Source of the DNA: Streptomyces sp. SCSIO 30461 | Lineage (GTDB): Bacteria > Actinomycetota > Actinomycetes > Streptomycetales > Streptomycetaceae | Assembly (NCBI RefSeq): GCF_037023745.1 | Contig: NZ_CP146101.1 | Location: 3,960,001-4,024,000 of the forward strand | Length of the DNA stretch: 64,000 nt | Reading direction: 5' to 3' | Shown: in pieces, positions 61,588 to 64,000 of the stretch | Numbering within the stretch: the first letter of the stretch is position 1 | Layout of the letters: each line of letters starts with the position of its first letter | Program-made: the position numbers and the translations under genes | Notes under the pieces: generated by a model | Told to the model about the DNA's origin: nothing | The model's input: only the letters and a program-made list of their open reading frames with translations | The model's database searches: none

Positions 61588-64000
61588 ATGCCCTCTGAGG
61601 AGCCCATCGCCGAGATCTCCGCCGTCACCGCCTCCCGCACCCGCCCCGCCAGGCTCTCACTACGCCCGGACCAGCAGCGGGCGGTCGACAGCGCGGCACG
61701 TCACCTGGCACGCGAACACATCCGCGGACATATGGTCTCGGCCTGCGGCACCGGCAAAACGCTCACCGCGCTGCGGACCGCCGAAGCCCTCGACGCCCGA
61801 CACCTGCTGATCGCCGTGCCGAGCCTGGACCTCATCTCGCAGTGGGCCAGCACAGCCCGCAACGACGGACGCCCAGAACCGATGATGGCCGTCTCATCCC
61901 TGGCCGCAGCCAAGCACCCGGTCCTGGCCGGAGCAGCCGTCCACAGCACCAACAACCCAGAGTTCCTGGCAACGTGGCTGGCCCGGCACGAGCACGCCAC
62001 CGTCTTCGTCACGCTTGACTCCCTCCCGAGAATCGAACAGACCCAGCACACCCGTGCTCCCGTGCCGACCTTCGACCTCCTGATCGTCGACGAGGCACAC
62101 CGCACCGCGGGAAGCTGGGACAAGGACTGGACCCTCCTGCACGACCACACCCGCATCCGAGCCGACCGCCGCCTCTACCTGACCGCCACCCCCTACGAAT
62201 GGGACCCACCCCGCCTAACCGAAGCACCCACCACCCGCCCCCAGCCCAAACGCACCGCAGCCACCGCCCCCGCCTGGGACACCCCCGCCCTCGTCGCCTC
62301 CATGGCGGACCCCAAGACCTTCGGCCCCCGCCTGCACACCTACAGCCACGCCGATGCCATCGACGACGGAGTCCTCGCCGACTACCAACTGGTCGTCCCC
62401 ACGATCACCGACACCCACCTGCGCACCGTCCTCACCACCCCCGACACCTACTCCGGCTTCGGCCCGACCGCACGCCGCACCACCGCCCTGCACCTGGCAG
62501 TCCTCAAAGCGATGACCGAACACGACCTCCACCACGTGATCGTGTACTTCCAGCAGGTCGCCGACGCCACCGACTTCGCCTGCCAGTTCCCCCACACCCT
62601 GCGCACCCTCACCGACGACCAACGTCCCGCCTGGATTAGCGACCTGGTAGTCCAGTCGATCAACGGCACCCACAGTCCCGGCCAGCGCCACGACATCCTC
62701 ACCGACTTCGCTACCGCCGACCGCGCCGTGCTGACCAACGCCCAAGTACTGGGGGAGGGCGTCGACCTGCCGGCCGTCGACGCCGTCGTCTTCGCCGACC
62801 GCACCGCCAGCGTCCGCCGCATCGTCCAGGCCCTCGGCCGCGCCCTACGCAAACCCCCCACCCAGACCGCAAAGACCGCCAGCCTCGTCGTCCCCGCCTA
62901 CATCCCTCACGGCGCCGACCCCACCGACCTCCTCGGCACCCCCTACGAAGCCCTCTGGCTCGTCACAGCAGCCCTGCGCCACCACGACCAGACCATCGCC
63001 GCCCGCGCCCCCCGCACCACCGCAAAACGCCGCCTGGAACAGGGCACCCGCACGCTCCTGGCCCGCCGCTTCCGCTTCGACTTCACCCTCGACCCCGACA
63101 GCATCGCCCGTGCCATGGACCTGATCGCCTGGCCCGCCGACGCCGCCGCCCTTTCCGCCCCCCGCCGGGCAGGCCTGGCGGCCGCGACCCGCTTCCACGC
63201 CGAACACCGCCACCTGCGCGTGCCCACCGACTACGAAGACGCCTACGGCTACCGGCTCGGCGCCTTCATTACCAGCCAGCGCACCGCCCGCAGACAAGGC
63301 ATCCTCACCGAGGACTGGATCGCCGAACTCGACGCACTCGCCATGATCTGGGACGACCACGAAGCCGCCTGGCAGGGCAACCTCACCACCGTCACCGCCT
63401 TCCACACCGAGTATGGCCACCTCGCCATCCCCGACCACCAGCCCGGCGGCCGCTTCCTCGGCATCCAGCGCACCCTCGCCCGCGACAACCGCCTCGACCC
63501 CGACCGCCACGTCCAGCTCGCCGCCCTCGACCCCGACTGGACCCTCCCGCACGGCCCCGACTGGCATCGCAAGTACCACCTCCTGCGCCGCCACATCGAG
63601 GCCGGCAACAGCCCGGCTGCCCTGCACCGCGACACAGTGATCGACGAGGTGAAGGCGGGAAGCTGGCTGCACCGCCAGCTCTCCACCTGGGACCGCCTCG
63701 CCCCCGCTCAGCAAGCTCTCCTCACCCGCCTGCAGCTGACCCCCGCAAACCCCCTGACCCCTGCCAGGCCGGCGAGCCCGCCCACAGCGAAGCGGCGACG
63801 TCGTTCCTTCGAGCAGAACGCGCAGATCCTCCAGCTCTTCGTCGAGCACTGGAACCGCCCGCCCGGCGCACGGGAATGGATCGAGATCGACGGAGAACGC
63901 ATCATGATCGGCCCGTGGCTGTGCAAAGCCCGAACCAGACGCGACGCTGGTCAACTCGCAAAAGAGCAGGATGACTTGATGGCCCGGATCCTCCAGGAAG
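61588..64000 (+). CDS. SF2 helicase with HA repeats, copy 2 (runs off the window)
   Basis: The ATG at 61588 opens a frame that is still open at the window end (804 codons). Motifs: MVSACGTGKTLTAL (Walker A), LLIVDEAHRTAG (Walker B), YLTATPYEW, NAQVLGEGVDLPAVD (motif V) and IVQALGRALRKPP (motif VI). HA-type repeats follow: FHAEHRHLRVPTDY, FHTEYGHLAIPDHQ, and a further one near FVEHWNRPPGAREW. The protein is a distant paralogue of copy 1 (same layout, low identity), not a recent duplicate. The C-terminus lies beyond the window. Confidence 0.85.
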   Translation, partial: MPSEEPIAEISAVTASRTRPARLSLRPDQQRAVDSAARHLAREHIRGHMVSACGTGKTLTALRTAEALDARHLLIAVPSLDLISQWASTARNDGRPEPMMAVSSLAAAKHPVLAGAAVHSTNNPEFLATWLARHEHATVFVTLDSLPRIEQTQHTRAPVPTFDLLIVDEAHRTAGSWDKDWTLLHDHTRIRADRRLYLTATPYEWDPPRLTEAPTTRPQPKRTAATAPAWDTPALVASMADPKTFGPRLHTYSHADAIDDGVLADYQLVVPTITDTHLRTVLTTPDTYSGFGPTARRTTALHLAVLKAMTEHDLHHVIVYFQQVADATDFACQFPHTLRTLTDDQRPAWISDLVVQSINGTHSPGQRHDILTDFATADRAVLTNAQVLGEGVDLPAVDAVVFADRTASVRRIVQALGRALRKPPTQTAKTASLVVPAYIPHGADPTDLLGTPYEALWLVTAALRHHDQTIAARAPRTTAKRRLEQGTRTLLARRFRFDFTLDPDSIARAMDLIAWPADAAALSAPRRAGLAAATRFHAEHRHLRVPTDYEDAYGYRLGAFITSQRTARRQGILTEDWIAELDALAMIWDDHEAAWQGNLTTVTAFHTEYGHLAIPDHQPGGRFLGIQRTLARDNRLDPDRHVQLAALDPDWTLPHGPDWHRKYHLLRRHIEAGNSPAALHRDTVIDEVKAGSWLHRQLSTWDRLAPAQQALLTRLQLTPANPLTPARPASPPTAKRRRRSFEQNAQILQLFVEHWNRPPGAREWIEIDGERIMIGPWLCKARTRRDAGQLAKEQDDLMARILQE

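Overview
The window is very GC-rich with strongly GC-biased third codon positions, frequent GTG starts, start/stop overlaps and actinobacterial gene families (DUF6083, Tap/Tpg-like telomere proteins, HA-repeat helicases, SpoIIE-type phosphatase). It therefore looks like Streptomyces or a close relative: an accessory chromosome arm or a large linear plasmid. I see no rRNA and no CRISPR, only one tRNA (initiator Met) and almost no housekeeping genes.

Layout. 1-5.3 kb: the 5' part of a group II intron beside an IS fragment, a membrane SpoIIE-type phosphatase, an IS6 element inserted in an IS256 transposase gene, and a nuclease-like hypothetical gene. 5.5-8.5 kb: minus-strand genes including a Rad50-like ATPase. 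9.0-19.3 kb: a Wadjet-like condensin operon in the order jetD-jetA-jetB-jetC. Its SMC gene jetC is cut in two by an IS3-family element that itself carries an IS1182-family element. 20-25.3 kb: an HTH-STAND-repeat ATPase, small membrane or coiled-coil proteins, a decayed gene and a HEPN protein. 25.5-36.6 kb: a DISARM-like locus with a divergent DNA methyltransferase, an 832-residue DrmE-like gene, then drmA, drmB and drmC.

36.8-41.2 kb: a Tn7-like transposition operon (tnsA, tnsB, tnsC) with no TniQ gene beside it. 41.7-47.9 kb: a sigma-like protein and an XRE/ImmA-IrrE gene pair, now separated by two IS630-family elements that share one TA target. The second of these carries an APH-type kinase as a passenger. 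48-53.5 kb: a divergent XRE regulator and zinc-rich protein with palindromic operators, DUF6083, and a small UvrD-like helicase. 53.6-56.0 kb: a tightly coupled XRE, Tap-like and Tpg-like operon, reading as a divergent linear-replicon end-replication module. 57.0-64 kb: tRNA-fMet with a strong terminator, a convergent TniQ/TnsD gene, and two HA-repeat SF2 helicases flanking a small unknown gene. The second helicase runs off the window.

Functionally, the left two thirds is a defence island (Rad50-like, Wadjet, STAND, HEPN, DISARM) heavily remodelled by insertion sequences. The right third combines Tn7-like transposition genes with functions typical of linear replicons. The Wadjet operon is almost certainly inactive as it stands. 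The DISARM-like operon appears intact.
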